From NCBI GenBank assembly GCA_900752545.1, contig CAADVS010000075.1, positions 1 to 22,852 on the forward strand: 22,852 nt of DNA, given 5' to 3'. Below the pieces are notes generated by a model. That model saw only the letters and a program-made list of their open reading frames with translations. It did not search any database and was not told where the DNA came from. The translations under genes were made by a program, and so were the position numbers. Source of the stretch: an uncultured Collinsella sp. (lineage in GTDB: Bacteria; Actinomycetota; Coriobacteriia; Coriobacteriales; Coriobacteriaceae). Of the stretch, positions 15,527 to 22,852 are shown in pieces (position 1 is the stretch's first letter; each line of letters starts with the position of its first letter).

Positions 15527-16822
15527 ATGGATGCACCAAAGAGATTGACCCAAAAGGGATATAGGCCCCGGCTCATAGAGGAGCGCCTCGACACCCTTAT
15601 GCGGGCGTTTGGCTGTGTGGAGATCAACGGCCCCAAATGGTGCGGCAAGACCTGGACGGCGCTCTCTCGCTCGGCGAGCGTCTCCAGGCTCGATGAGCCT
15701 GCGCAGCGTGCGGCGGCAGAGGTCGACCCAAGCCTGGCGCTCATCGGCGATGCGCCACACCTGGTCGATGAATGGCAGGAGGTGCCCGAGGTTTGGGATG
15801 CCGCCCGGCGTTTCGTGGACGCGAGCGGCAACGAACGGGGGACACTTTTGCTCACGGGCTCGACCGCGCTCAAAAGCGAGGAGCGCAGCCATGTTCGTCA
15901 TTCCGGCACGGGTAGGATCGCCCGTCTGTCAATGCGCCCCATGGCCCTGTGTGAGTCGGGCGACGGCGAGCCGCTCGTGTCACTGGCAAGCCTCTTTAAG
16001 GGCGAGGATTTTGCCCCTCAGCGTCGCGAGAGCACGGTGGATGACGTCGCCCGCTGGTGCTGCAGGGGCGGTTGGCCTGCAAATCTTGGGCTTTCGGAAG
16101 ATCTTGCGCGAGAGACGGCAAGCCAGTACGTGCACTCGGTGCTCGACGTCAACGTGCTGGACGAGGGCATGTCGCCCGAGCTTGCACACGGCCTTTTGCG
16201 AGCTCTTGCCATGAACGAGAGCCAGGCTGTCACGTACAAGACGCTCGTAAAGGACGCCTCGTACGGTGAGGCGGGCCCCGACGAGAGGACCATCGCTGCG
16301 TACTTGGACCTCTTCAACAGGCTCAAGCTGACCGAGGACCTGTGCGGATGGGAGCCGCCCATGCGCTCGAAGGCCCGCGTTCGCGTGCGCCCCAAGCGCT
16401 ACTTCTGTGACCCGTCACTTGCGGCGGCGTTGCTGGGGGCTACCCCTGAGCGGCTGCTTGGCGATATGCAAACGCTGGGGATGCTCTTTGAGAATCTCGT
16501 CCTGCGCGACGTGCGCGTGTTCCTTTCCACCTACGGCGGTGTCGACAACAGTGTCCATTATTTCCGAGATGAGAAGGGCCTTGAGGTCGATCTGATCGTT
16601 GAGCACGACGGGCGCTGGGGAGCCATCGAGGTCAAGCTGAGTGATGCGAAAGCAGACGATGGAGCGAGAAATCTCAAGGCGCTGGAGAGGAAAGTGCTCT
16701 CCAATCCTGCCGCCCAGAATGCCACGCCGGCGTTTTTGGCGGTCGTGGTTGGAAAGGGGAGCATTGCCTACACACGCGACGACGGCGTGGCGGTGATTCC
16801 CATGGCGGCACTTGGGGCGTAG
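15527..16822 (+). CDS. AAA ATPase with DUF4143 (PD-(D/E)xK-like) C-terminus
   Basis: A 431-aa protein of the widespread bacterial ATPase/DUF4143 family. Walker A is GPKWCGKT (35-42); Walker B is PHLVDEWQEVP with D81-E82, the typical DEWQ form; a sensor segment is GTLLLTGS. The C-terminal half has the DUF4143 pattern (TLGMLFENLVLRDVRVF) and ends with EVDLIV...AIEVKL, giving D355, E368 and K370, a PD-(D/E)xK-like set. The usual family length is 380-450 aa, so it looks intact. ATG 15527 is preceded by GAGAGGGA. The gene has no close partner; it follows the DUF234 ATPase and its own repeat array. Biological role is unknown in the family; DNA cleavage or processing is inferred from motifs only. 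Confidence 0.85.
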   Translation: MDAPKRLTQKGYRPRLIEERLDTLMRAFGCVEINGPKWCGKTWTALSRSASVSRLDEPAQRAAAEVDPSLALIGDAPHLVDEWQEVPEVWDAARRFVDASGNERGTLLLTGSTALKSEERSHVRHSGTGRIARLSMRPMALCESGDGEPLVSLASLFKGEDFAPQRRESTVDDVARWCCRGGWPANLGLSEDLARETASQYVHSVLDVNVLDEGMSPELAHGLLRALAMNESQAVTYKTLVKDASYGEAGPDERTIAAYLDLFNRLKLTEDLCGWEPPMRSKARVRVRPKRYFCDPSLAAALLGATPERLLGDMQTLGMLFENLVLRDVRVFLSTYGGVDNSVHYFRDEKGLEVDLIVEHDGRWGAIEVKLSDAKADDGARNLKALERKVLSNPAAQNATPAFLAVVVGKGSIAYTRDDGVAVIPMAALGA

Positions 16823-16950
16823 TGGTTTTGCGGGCGTGCCGTGCTTCCTTTACCGAAAATCCATTTGGTAAACCAGATGCTCGTGGATAGAATAAAGTTG
16901 ACGGCAGCCCAAGGGTGATAGCTGGGCAGCGCCGTTGCTTGGTCAAGAGG

Positions 16951-17199
16951 TCAGTGCCTTAATGGCAGCGACTTGTTATGCTTCGAATGCTGCTTGAGTG
17001 CCTCGGAAAGTTCGATAAGCGCCGTGAAGAGCGAGACCAAAGCAACCAAGAGCTCTGTGAGCTCTGATGGGCCCGGGATGACCTCTGATTCAAGTCACCG
17101 GGCCTCAATCTTTTTCATGCATTTGAATAGAGCGGGCGACTCTCTTGGGGCCGTCTGCATGGCGTGTGCTTGGCGCATGGTATTGCGCCCCGCTTTCAT
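16951..17199 (-). other. Possible small minus-strand ORFs in one frame split by a TGA
   Basis: Reading leftwards, ATG at 17199 opens a 34-codon ORF (MKAGRNTMRQAHAMQTAPRE...) ending in TGA at 17097-17095. The same frame then runs 47 codons to TGA at 16953-16951. The second part contains LLVALVSLFTALIEL and a basic tail KQHSKHNK, a layout like small membrane toxins or holin-like peptides. It has no ATG; TTG at 17049 would give 32 residues. On this strand the stem at 16901-16935 is followed by a T-rich stretch and could be its terminator. No good RBS is visible, so this could be a remnant or chance. Confidence 0.2.
17070..17115 (+). repeat. Hairpin repeat, copy 1 (upstream of the exonuclease)
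   Basis: Stem GGCCCGG (17070-17076) / CCGGGCC (17098-17104) with inner TGAC/GTCA is followed by TCAATCTTTTT. The interior ATGACCTCTGATTCAAGTCA is nearly identical to copy 2 at 18027-18046. It has terminator-like form, but no clear plus-strand gene precedes it. Confidence 0.55.
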
Positions 17200-17271
17200 G
17201 TCCGCGCGGGCGCCTATCCTTACGGCAATGTAGCCGCCTATGTAGCAAGCGGCAGTTGACGGAGAAAGGCC

Positions 17272-18012
17272 ATGACCGTGTCAGCTGAAAAGACGCCGGG
17301 TATCTCGGCTATCGACACGACGAACTTTGCGCGCCAGATTGTGCTGGACTTTGAGTTTGCGCCGGTGCCAAAGCAGCGCCAGCGCCGTGGACTGCGCAAT
17401 GAGATTATCGAGGTCGGCGCCGTCAAGCTCGATTACCACGGCAACGTTATGGGCGAGTTCTCGCAGTTTGTGCAGACGGAATTTACCGAAGGCGTTGCGT
17501 TTCCCGTCCGCGAGCTCACAGGTATATCGGCCGTGGACACCGCGATGGCCGACCCGCTCTACATGGTGATCAAAAGGCTCAGCGATTGGATCGGCCGCTA
17601 CTCCGCCCAGATAGTTTGCTGGAGCGGGACGGACCGTCGACAGCTTATGACCGAGTGCCAGGCAAAGCAAATCGACCTTGCCGCATTTCCTACGGACTGG
17701 GCCGATCTGCAGGCGTTTTACACCTCGATCATGGACGTGGGCAGCCACGAGTGCGTCTCTTTGAATGACGCGGCGACGTGGTTTGGCATCGAGTTTGACG
17801 AGTCGACGGGTCACGCCCACAGTGCCCTAGCTGACGCGCGCGTGACCGCCAAGTTGCTCAAGCAGGTGATGGACGGGGACTATCGCGTGAGTCCGCGTGC
17901 TCAGGAGATCCGCCAGCGGTGGAGGATGGGCGATCGAGCCCAGATGCGCCTTTCCAACAAGTGCCCCGAGCTGGGCGACCTGCTGCTGAAGCTGAAGGCG
18001 GAGGGGAGGTAG
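17272..18012 (+). CDS. DEDDh-type 3'-5' exonuclease (RNase T / Pol III epsilon-like fold)
   Basis: A 246-aa single-domain exonuclease. The DEDDh residues are visible: D26-F-E28 in LDFEFAP (Exo I), D121 in WSGTDRRQL (Exo II), and H183 with D188 in HSALADAR (Exo III). NEIIEVGAVKLD and FPVRELTGIS are typical substrate-groove segments. It resembles KapD-like or epsilon-like stand-alone exonucleases, so the target could be DNA or RNA ends; two metal ions are expected. About 45 C-terminal residues beyond the catalytic fold are basic (RQRWRMGDRAQMRLSNK) and may bind nucleic acid. ATG 17272 has GGAGAAAGG just upstream. It is flanked on both sides by the same hairpin repeat and lies 191 nt before hsdR. 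It is probably monocistronic. Confidence 0.88.
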   Translation: MTVSAEKTPGISAIDTTNFARQIVLDFEFAPVPKQRQRRGLRNEIIEVGAVKLDYHGNVMGEFSQFVQTEFTEGVAFPVRELTGISAVDTAMADPLYMVIKRLSDWIGRYSAQIVCWSGTDRRQLMTECQAKQIDLAAFPTDWADLQAFYTSIMDVGSHECVSLNDAATWFGIEFDESTGHAHSALADARVTAKLLKQVMDGDYRVSPRAQEIRQRWRMGDRAQMRLSNKCPELGDLLLKLKAEGR

Positions 18013-18020
18013 GCGGGGCT

Positions 18021-18060
18021 CCGGGAATGACCTCTGACTCAAGTCAACGGGGCTCATTTT
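18021..18060 (+). terminator. Hairpin repeat, copy 2: probable terminator of the exonuclease gene
   Basis: It begins 8 nt after the exonuclease stop. A GCTCCG/CGGGGC stem with one G-U pair, inner TGAC/GTCA, is followed by TCATTTTGCTTTCTTT. The core ATGACCTCTGACTCAAGTCA differs from copy 1 at one base. Its position directly after the stop and the T-rich tail support a terminator role. Confidence 0.5.
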
Positions 18061-18086
18061 GCTTTCTTTGGAGCTTTCTCACGGGG

Positions 18087-18116
18087 CTGACTTTACTTCG
18101 TCTCATTTAGTATAAA
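18087..18116 (+). promoter_or_regulatory. Predicted hsdR promoter
   Basis: CTGACT (18087-18092, 4/6) is followed after 18 nt by TATAAA (18111-18116, 5/6). This gives a leader of roughly 80 nt. The segment 18110-18170 is AT-rich compared with flanking genes. No clear operator was found. Confidence 0.45.
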
Positions 18117-18203
18117 GCGGCTGCTAGATTGCATAGTGATGATAAAATTAATCAACTCAACATCAATAGCTGTCGCTTTGCGCAATGAGGGGTTCCGAGA
18201 CGT

Positions 18204-20534
18204 ATGAACGAGTCTGACACACGGCTTAAACTCATTGATCCTGCGATTATGAAGTCGTGGGATCGCAATACCCAAGTCTTCACTGAGTATTTCTTTACCA
18301 GTGGCGAGATTGTTGTGCGCGGAAGTATGGTCACCCGTAAAGACAAGAAGAAGGCTGACTACCTTCTGATGTATGCTCCGGGCATCCCTATCGCAATCGT
18401 CGAGGCTAAGGATACGGAGCACACCGTTGATGCCGGTCTCCAACAGGGGATGGGATATGCCCAGCTGCTCGATATTCCGTTTGCGTACAGCTCAAACGGA
18501 AAGGGTTTTGTTGAGCACGATTTTCTTACCGGGAAAGAGCGCGCTCTTGCCATGGACGAGTTTCCCACTCCGGCGGAACTTTGGACACGATACTCAAAAG
18601 CTAAGGGGCTTGAACATCCGTATAGCCAGGAGATTGTGACCGCTCCGTATTACCAGGAGCACGGCGGCAATCATCCTCGCTACTATCAGTGCATCGCCAT
18701 CAATCGTACGCTTGAAGCTATTGCGCGAGGTAAGAATCGCATCTTGCTCGTTATGGCAACGGGAACGGGAAAGACTTTTACGGCTTTTCAAATCGTTCAT
18801 CGCTTGCGACAAACTACCGAGGTTCGTAAGGTTCTCTATCTGGCGGACCGCAATATTCTCGTCGATCAGACCATAGACGGCGATTTCAAGCCTCTCAAGA
18901 GGGTTACAACCAAGGTCGTAGGTCGAAAGCTCGATTCTGCTTACGAGGTCTATTTCTCGCTCTACCAACAGCTTGTTGGAGAAAACGGTGAAGAAATATT
19001 CCGCGAGTTCGACTCGGAATTCTTCGATTTGATTATCGTCGACGAGTGCCATCGCGGAAGCGCTGCGGCGGACTCCGCATGGCGTAAGGTACTTGAGTAT
19101 TTCAATTGTGCAATTCAAATCGGTATGACGGCTACGCCAAAGGAGACTGAAGAGGTTTCAAACATTACCTACTTCGGCGAACCTGTCTACACCTACTCCC
19201 TTAAACAGGGAATCGAGGATGGCTTTCTCGCCCCGTATAAAGTTATTCGTCCTAAGCTGAACGTCGACATTTACGGATACCGTACTGAGGAAGGCACCAT
19301 AGATGATCGCGGCGAAGCTCTGCCCAAACGTGTTTTCGAGAAGCAAGACTTCGACAGCGAGATTGTCATCAAAGAGCGCTACGAGGAAGTTGCCAAGCGG
19401 ATAACTCAATTTCTAAAGGAGACGGATCGTTACTCCAAGACCATAGTCTTTTGCGTTGACATCGAGCATGCCGAAAATATGCGACGTGCCCTTGTAAACG
19501 AGAACGCCGATATCGTAAGAGATCACCCCACCTACATCATGAAGATTACGGGTGACGACAGGGAAGGTAAGGCTCAGCTAGATAACTTCATCGACCCCGA
19601 CGAGAAATACCCGACCATCGTTACGACTTCGAAGCTTCTCACCACTGGCGTTAATTGCAAGACATGTAAGGTAGTCGTGCTCGACAACAAGTTCGGTGAG
19701 CACGGAATGACGGAGTTCAAGCAGATTATCGGCCGTGGAACCCGTATCTGTGAGGACTACGACAAACTCTATTTCACCATCCTCGATTTTCGCGACGCGT
19801 CGCGCTTGTTCGCTGATCCCGAGTTCGATGGTGAGCCTGTTGTTGTGTTTGAGCCTAATCCGGGTGACCCCATTGCAGACCCGGGTCCTGGCGGCAATGG
19901 CGGCAGCCCCGTCCCGCCTCCGCCTCTGATCGTAGACCCACCCGTATTGCCGCCGGACGATCCGTCCTCCCATGTGAAATATCACGTTCATGGGGCCGAC
20001 GTCTATGTAGTGTCGGAGATGGTGCAGTATTACTCCTCCGATGGCCTTCTTGTAACTGAGAGCCTTAAGGACTATACGCGAAAAAACATTCTCGGCGAAT
20101 ACGACACTCTTGACCACTTCCTAGCGGCGTGGAACTCTGAACATAAGAAACAAGCGATTATCGATGAGCTGCGCGCGCGTGGCGTATTCCTGGATGAGCT
20201 GCGGCTCGAGACTGGACAGGAGCAAATGAGCGACTTTGACCTCATTTGCCACATTGCTTACGACCAGAGACCTCTTACGCGCAGCGAGAGAGCCAATAGT
20301 GTCAAGAAAAAGGGCGTGCTCTATGAGTATGCCGGCGTCGCGCGTGAGGTCCTTGAAGCGCTTCTCGACAAATATGCGACGTCGAACCTCGTAGACTTGG
20401 ACGACACCCACGTCCTCGACCTCGAGGAATTCCGTCGGTTTGGCAGCCCAATGAAGATCGTCGCCGCATTCGGCGGCAAACAACAGTACATTCAGGCAGC
20501 GCAGATGCTCGAGGACGAGCTCTACATCGCATAG
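18204..20534 (+). CDS. hsdR: Type I restriction enzyme R subunit (EcoEI-like)
   Basis: A 776-aa ATP-dependent DNA translocase and endonuclease, the restriction subunit of a type I system. The N-terminal nuclease motif shows D52 (KADYLL) and E67-A-K69. Helicase motifs are Walker A ATGTGKT (185-191), DECH (280-283), TATP (309-312) and QIIGRGTR (507-514). The C-terminal domain (from about 600) matches the EcoEI R C-terminal type, fitting the EcoAI/EcoEI (type IB) subgroup, whose R subunits are about this size. Between them lies a proline/glycine-rich linker near 550-590. ATG 18204 has a GAGGGG about 11 nt upstream. It heads the R-M-S operon, 19 nt before hsdM. Codon use is less G/C-biased than in the purine block, which fits acquisition by transfer. 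Confidence 0.93.
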   Translation: MNESDTRLKLIDPAIMKSWDRNTQVFTEYFFTSGEIVVRGSMVTRKDKKKADYLLMYAPGIPIAIVEAKDTEHTVDAGLQQGMGYAQLLDIPFAYSSNGKGFVEHDFLTGKERALAMDEFPTPAELWTRYSKAKGLEHPYSQEIVTAPYYQEHGGNHPRYYQCIAINRTLEAIARGKNRILLVMATGTGKTFTAFQIVHRLRQTTEVRKVLYLADRNILVDQTIDGDFKPLKRVTTKVVGRKLDSAYEVYFSLYQQLVGENGEEIFREFDSEFFDLIIVDECHRGSAAADSAWRKVLEYFNCAIQIGMTATPKETEEVSNITYFGEPVYTYSLKQGIEDGFLAPYKVIRPKLNVDIYGYRTEEGTIDDRGEALPKRVFEKQDFDSEIVIKERYEEVAKRITQFLKETDRYSKTIVFCVDIEHAENMRRALVNENADIVRDHPTYIMKITGDDREGKAQLDNFIDPDEKYPTIVTTSKLLTTGVNCKTCKVVVLDNKFGEHGMTEFKQIIGRGTRICEDYDKLYFTILDFRDASRLFADPEFDGEPVVVFEPNPGDPIADPGPGGNGGSPVPPPPLIVDPPVLPPDDPSSHVKYHVHGADVYVVSEMVQYYSSDGLLVTESLKDYTRKNILGEYDTLDHFLAAWNSEHKKQAIIDELRARGVFLDELRLETGQEQMSDFDLICHIAYDQRPLTRSERANSVKKKGVLYEYAGVAREVLEALLDKYATSNLVDLDDTHVLDLEEFRRFGSPMKIVAAFGGKQQYIQAAQMLEDELYIA

Positions 20535-20553
20535 AGAAAGGTAACGATAGCAA

Positions 20554-22032
20554 ATGGCACTGGGATCTCTCGTAAAGACCCTGCAGAACATCATGCGCAA
20601 AGACGCCGGCATCAATGGCGATGCGCAGCGCATTGAGCAGATGACTTGGCTTTTCTTCCTCAAGATTTACGATGCCAAGGAGCAGGAGTGGGAGTTTCAC
20701 GATGACTCCTATCAGTCCATCATCCCCGAGCGCCTGCGCTGGTATAGCTGGGCGCACGATGCGAAAGACGGCAAGGCGCTTACTGGCGATGAGCTTCTCG
20801 ACTTTGTAAACAATGATCTATTCAAGACTCTTGAGAGTCTTGAGCTTGCACCTGATGCGCCTTTGCGACACGTCGTCGTCAAGGCTGCTTTTACTGACGC
20901 CAACAACTACATGAAGGATGGGATTCTGCTTCGTCAAGTCATCAATGAGATTGACGAGTCGGTTGATTTTACCGAGTACAAAGAGCGCCACGCCTTCGGT
21001 GAAATTTACGAGACCATCCTGAAAGACTTACAGTCCGCGGGTAATGCCGGCGAGTTTTACACGCCCCGAGCGGTGACTGACTTTATGGCCCAGGCACTTG
21101 CGCCCAAGCTCGGCGAGACTGTGGCTGACTTCGCGTGTGGCACGGGCGGCTTTTTGACGAGCGCCCTCAAGATTCTCGACTCCCAGGTTCAGACTCCAGC
21201 CGATCGTGAACTCTATGCAAGATCGGTCTACGGCATCGAGAAGAAGCAGCTCCCTTACCTGCTGTGCGTGACCAACATGCTGTTGCACGATATCGATAAT
21301 CCTGAAGTCTTTCACGATAACTCTCTCGAGAAGGATGTTCGCGAGTGGAAGCACAAGCCTGACGGCCAGTTTGACGTCGTACTTATGAACCCGCCCTATG
21401 GCGGGTCCGAGAGTGCATCGGTGCAAAACAACTTCCCTGTTGCACTCCGTAGCTCCGAGACCGCAGATCTATTCCTTGGACTCATTCTTTATCGTCTTAA
21501 GCGAGGCGGCCGCGCTGCTGTTATCATTCCGGATGGTTTTCTCTTTGGCCAGGATAGTGCAAAGACGGAGATCAAGCGTCGCCTGCTTGAGGACATGAAC
21601 TTGCATACTGTCTTGCGCCTTCCACAGAGTGTTTTCGCTCCGTACACGAGCATCACTACTAACGTTCTGTTCTTCGATAATACGGGGGCCTCTGAGGGCG
21701 TTTGGTTCTATCGCATGGACATGCCCGAGGGGTATAAACACTTCTCTAAGACCAAGCCCATTAGGATCGAACATTTTGCACCTGTAAAGGAATGGTGGGA
21801 GAACCGTCGGGATATCGAGGAAGACGGCAATCCCAAGGCCAAGTACTATACGGTTGACGAGTTGCGAGACGGCGGTTTTAACTTTGACGTGTGCGGCTAT
21901 CCTCACGAGGAAGAGGAGATCTTACCGCCTGACGAACTGATCAGGAACTACAAAGAAGAGCGCGCTAAGCTCGATGCCGAGATTGACCAGAAGCTTGCTC
22001 GTATTTGCGAGATTCTTGGGATTGAGGCGTAG
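20554..22032 (+). CDS. hsdM: Type I restriction-modification N6-adenine methyltransferase (M subunit)
   Basis: A 492-aa SAM-dependent DNA methyltransferase that methylates adenine in the target chosen by HsdS; it works as M2S, and with R as the full endonuclease. The N-terminal HsdM_N helical domain is recognisable (MRKDAGINGDAQRIEQMTWLF). EFYTPR (167-172) precedes the catalytic domain. The SAM site is DFACGTGG (192-199) and the catalytic motif NPPY is at 279-282. Length is normal and no frame damage is visible. GAAAGG lies upstream at a somewhat long spacing (about 12 nt), so coupling to hsdR translation is plausible. Its stop is directly adjacent to the hsdS ATG. Confidence 0.95.
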   Translation: MALGSLVKTLQNIMRKDAGINGDAQRIEQMTWLFFLKIYDAKEQEWEFHDDSYQSIIPERLRWYSWAHDAKDGKALTGDELLDFVNNDLFKTLESLELAPDAPLRHVVVKAAFTDANNYMKDGILLRQVINEIDESVDFTEYKERHAFGEIYETILKDLQSAGNAGEFYTPRAVTDFMAQALAPKLGETVADFACGTGGFLTSALKILDSQVQTPADRELYARSVYGIEKKQLPYLLCVTNMLLHDIDNPEVFHDNSLEKDVREWKHKPDGQFDVVLMNPPYGGSESASVQNNFPVALRSSETADLFLGLILYRLKRGGRAAVIIPDGFLFGQDSAKTEIKRRLLEDMNLHTVLRLPQSVFAPYTSITTNVLFFDNTGASEGVWFYRMDMPEGYKHFSKTKPIRIEHFAPVKEWWENRRDIEEDGNPKAKYYTVDELRDGGFNFDVCGYPHEEEEILPPDELIRNYKEERAKLDAEIDQKLARICEILGIEA

Positions 22033-22852
22033 ATGAAGGCAAAAGACCTGAAGAACTCAATCCTGCAAATGGCGATTGAGGGAAAGCTCGTTCCACAAGA
22101 CCCGAGTGATGAGCCTGCAAGCGTCCTGCTTGAGCGTATTCGTGAAGAGAAGCATAAGCTTATTGCTGAGGGTAAGGCTAAATTCCCGAAGGGCGGGGAG
22201 AGCATTATCTATATCGGTTCCGATGGCTCCCCCTATGAGAAGAAGGTGGATGCCAAGGGTCGCGTGACTAGCGATAAGTGCATCGCGAACGAAGTGCCGT
22301 TTGAGGAGCTGCCCGAGGGGTGGGCTTGGGCAAGGCTGGAAACCGTATATAACTTCATTGATTACAGGGGTAAAACACCTCACAAATCACCTTCAGGTGT
22401 TCGACTAATGACTGCGAGCAACATTCGCCAAGGCTATATTGATTACACACGCGAGGAGTATATTTCAGAAGACGAATATGCAACACGCTTGTCTCGCGGG
22501 GAGACCCACCGTGGCGATTTGCTGTTTACAACCGAAGCCCCGATGGGGTATTGCGCGATATGCGAAATGAAACGTTGCAGCTGTGGACAGCGTGTCATTA
22601 CCCTTCAGAATTACGGCACAGTTGGTCCAGACAATGCCCTGTTCTGCCAAATAATTCTATCTCCACTGTTCCAAATTCAAGTTAAGGATCATGCCACGGG
22701 GACGACCGCAAAAGGAATCAAAGCAGCAGTGCTAAAAGAGCTATTTCTTCCGATTCCGCCTCTCGCCGAGCAGCGCCGCATCGTCGAGCGGGTGAACGAG
22801 CTCATGCCCCTGGTCGAGGAGTACGGTGAGCTCGAGGACGCCCGCGAGGAGC
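22033..22852 (+). CDS. hsdS: Type I restriction-modification specificity subunit, partial
   Basis: The frame is open from ATG 22033, immediately after the hsdM stop, to the window edge (273 codons). The start MKAKDLKNSILQMAIEGKLV, followed by PQDPSDEPASVLLERIREEK, is the classic N-terminal conserved helical region. LPEGWAWARLETV enters the first target recognition domain (about 100-230). PIPPLAEQRRIVERVNELM begins the central conserved spacer helix (about 240-273). The second recognition domain should lie beyond the window. The RBS GAGG is inside the hsdM end, so translation is coupled. The recognition domain is more AT-rich than its flanks, as expected for exchangeable specificity domains. 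The target sequence cannot be predicted. Confidence 0.92.
   Translation, partial: MKAKDLKNSILQMAIEGKLVPQDPSDEPASVLLERIREEKHKLIAEGKAKFPKGGESIIYIGSDGSPYEKKVDAKGRVTSDKCIANEVPFEELPEGWAWARLETVYNFIDYRGKTPHKSPSGVRLMTASNIRQGYIDYTREEYISEDEYATRLSRGETHRGDLLFTTEAPMGYCAICEMKRCSCGQRVITLQNYGTVGPDNALFCQIILSPLFQIQVKDHATGTTAKGIKAAVLKELFLPIPPLAEQRRIVERVNELMPLVEEYGELEDAREE

Larger units (their letters stand above)
16823..17271. other. 449-bp intergenic region without a convincing gene
   Basis: No clear gene is seen. Present are a 7-bp hairpin CATTTGG/CCAGATG (16862-16868/16873-16879), a stem ACGGC/GCCGT with inner GCCCA/TGGGC (16901-16935), a hairpin repeat (17070-17104), and possible small minus-strand ORFs at 16951-17199. 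A plus-strand ORF at 16973-17233 lacks an RBS and has low-quality composition. No clear promoter for the exonuclease gene could be defined. Confidence 0.5.

Noticed and set aside
17070..17104. Selenocysteine insertion (SECIS) at the minus-strand TGA
   Set aside because: The TGA lies within the stem instead of just before a bacterial SECIS hairpin, and no selenoprotein family resembles the frame.

Overview
The window looks like a chromosomal segment of a high-GC, anaerobic, gut-type actinobacterium. Collinsella or a related Coriobacteriia is my best guess, from the strong G/C third-position bias, the Fe-S-rich purine genes and the style of the accessory ATPases. This is recognition from memory, not a database result. 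I see no rRNA, tRNA, CRISPR array, insertion sequence or phage structural gene.

Left part (1-3878): a U32-family peptidase/hydroxylase-like gene runs leftwards off the edge. Divergent from it is ridA (enamine/imine deaminase), with a good promoter, a 12-bp hairpin at the predicted mRNA 5' end, and a bidirectional terminator shared with a convergent YheO/DauR-type (PAS-like plus HTH) regulator.

Central part (4231-13606): a five-gene rightward block divergent from the regulator. It encodes an NCS2 xanthine/urate/uracil-type permease, SsnA amidohydrolase, YgfK (TIM-barrel, GltD-like and ferredoxin domains), a 16-cysteine RnfB-like ferredoxin, and an XdhD-type molybdenum hydroxylase carrying its own [2Fe-2S] domain. 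This is the core of the anaerobic purine/urate breakdown set (ssnA-ygfK-xdhD). No separate FAD subunit and none of ygeX, ygeY, ygeW or hyuA is present in the window. The likely flow is purine import, hydroxylation at Mo, and electron exchange through the ferredoxin and YgfK flavin, with SsnA handling a ring or amine hydrolysis. The last three genes are tightly packed (gaps of 11-12 nt). The two upstream gaps (195 and 149 nt) are almost filled with back-to-back inverted repeats, which makes them candidate structured RNAs. A strong terminator closes the block.

Right part (13607-22852): an accessory, nuclease-rich region. It holds two AAA+ ATPases with C-terminal PD-(D/E)xK-like motifs (DUF234 type and DUF4143 type), a DEDDh exonuclease, and a type I restriction-modification operon hsdR-hsdM-hsdS (hsdS cut by the window edge). 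Each ATPase is preceded by its own striking DNA architecture. The first has a perfect 25+25-bp inverted repeat built from two 14-bp palindromes spaced 30 bp. The second has five direct repeats with an exact 23-bp period. These paired ATPase/repeat cassettes are the best candidates here for something not yet described. A hairpin repeat occurs on both sides of the exonuclease, and the gap before it contains a possible small hydrophobic-peptide ORF on the minus strand.
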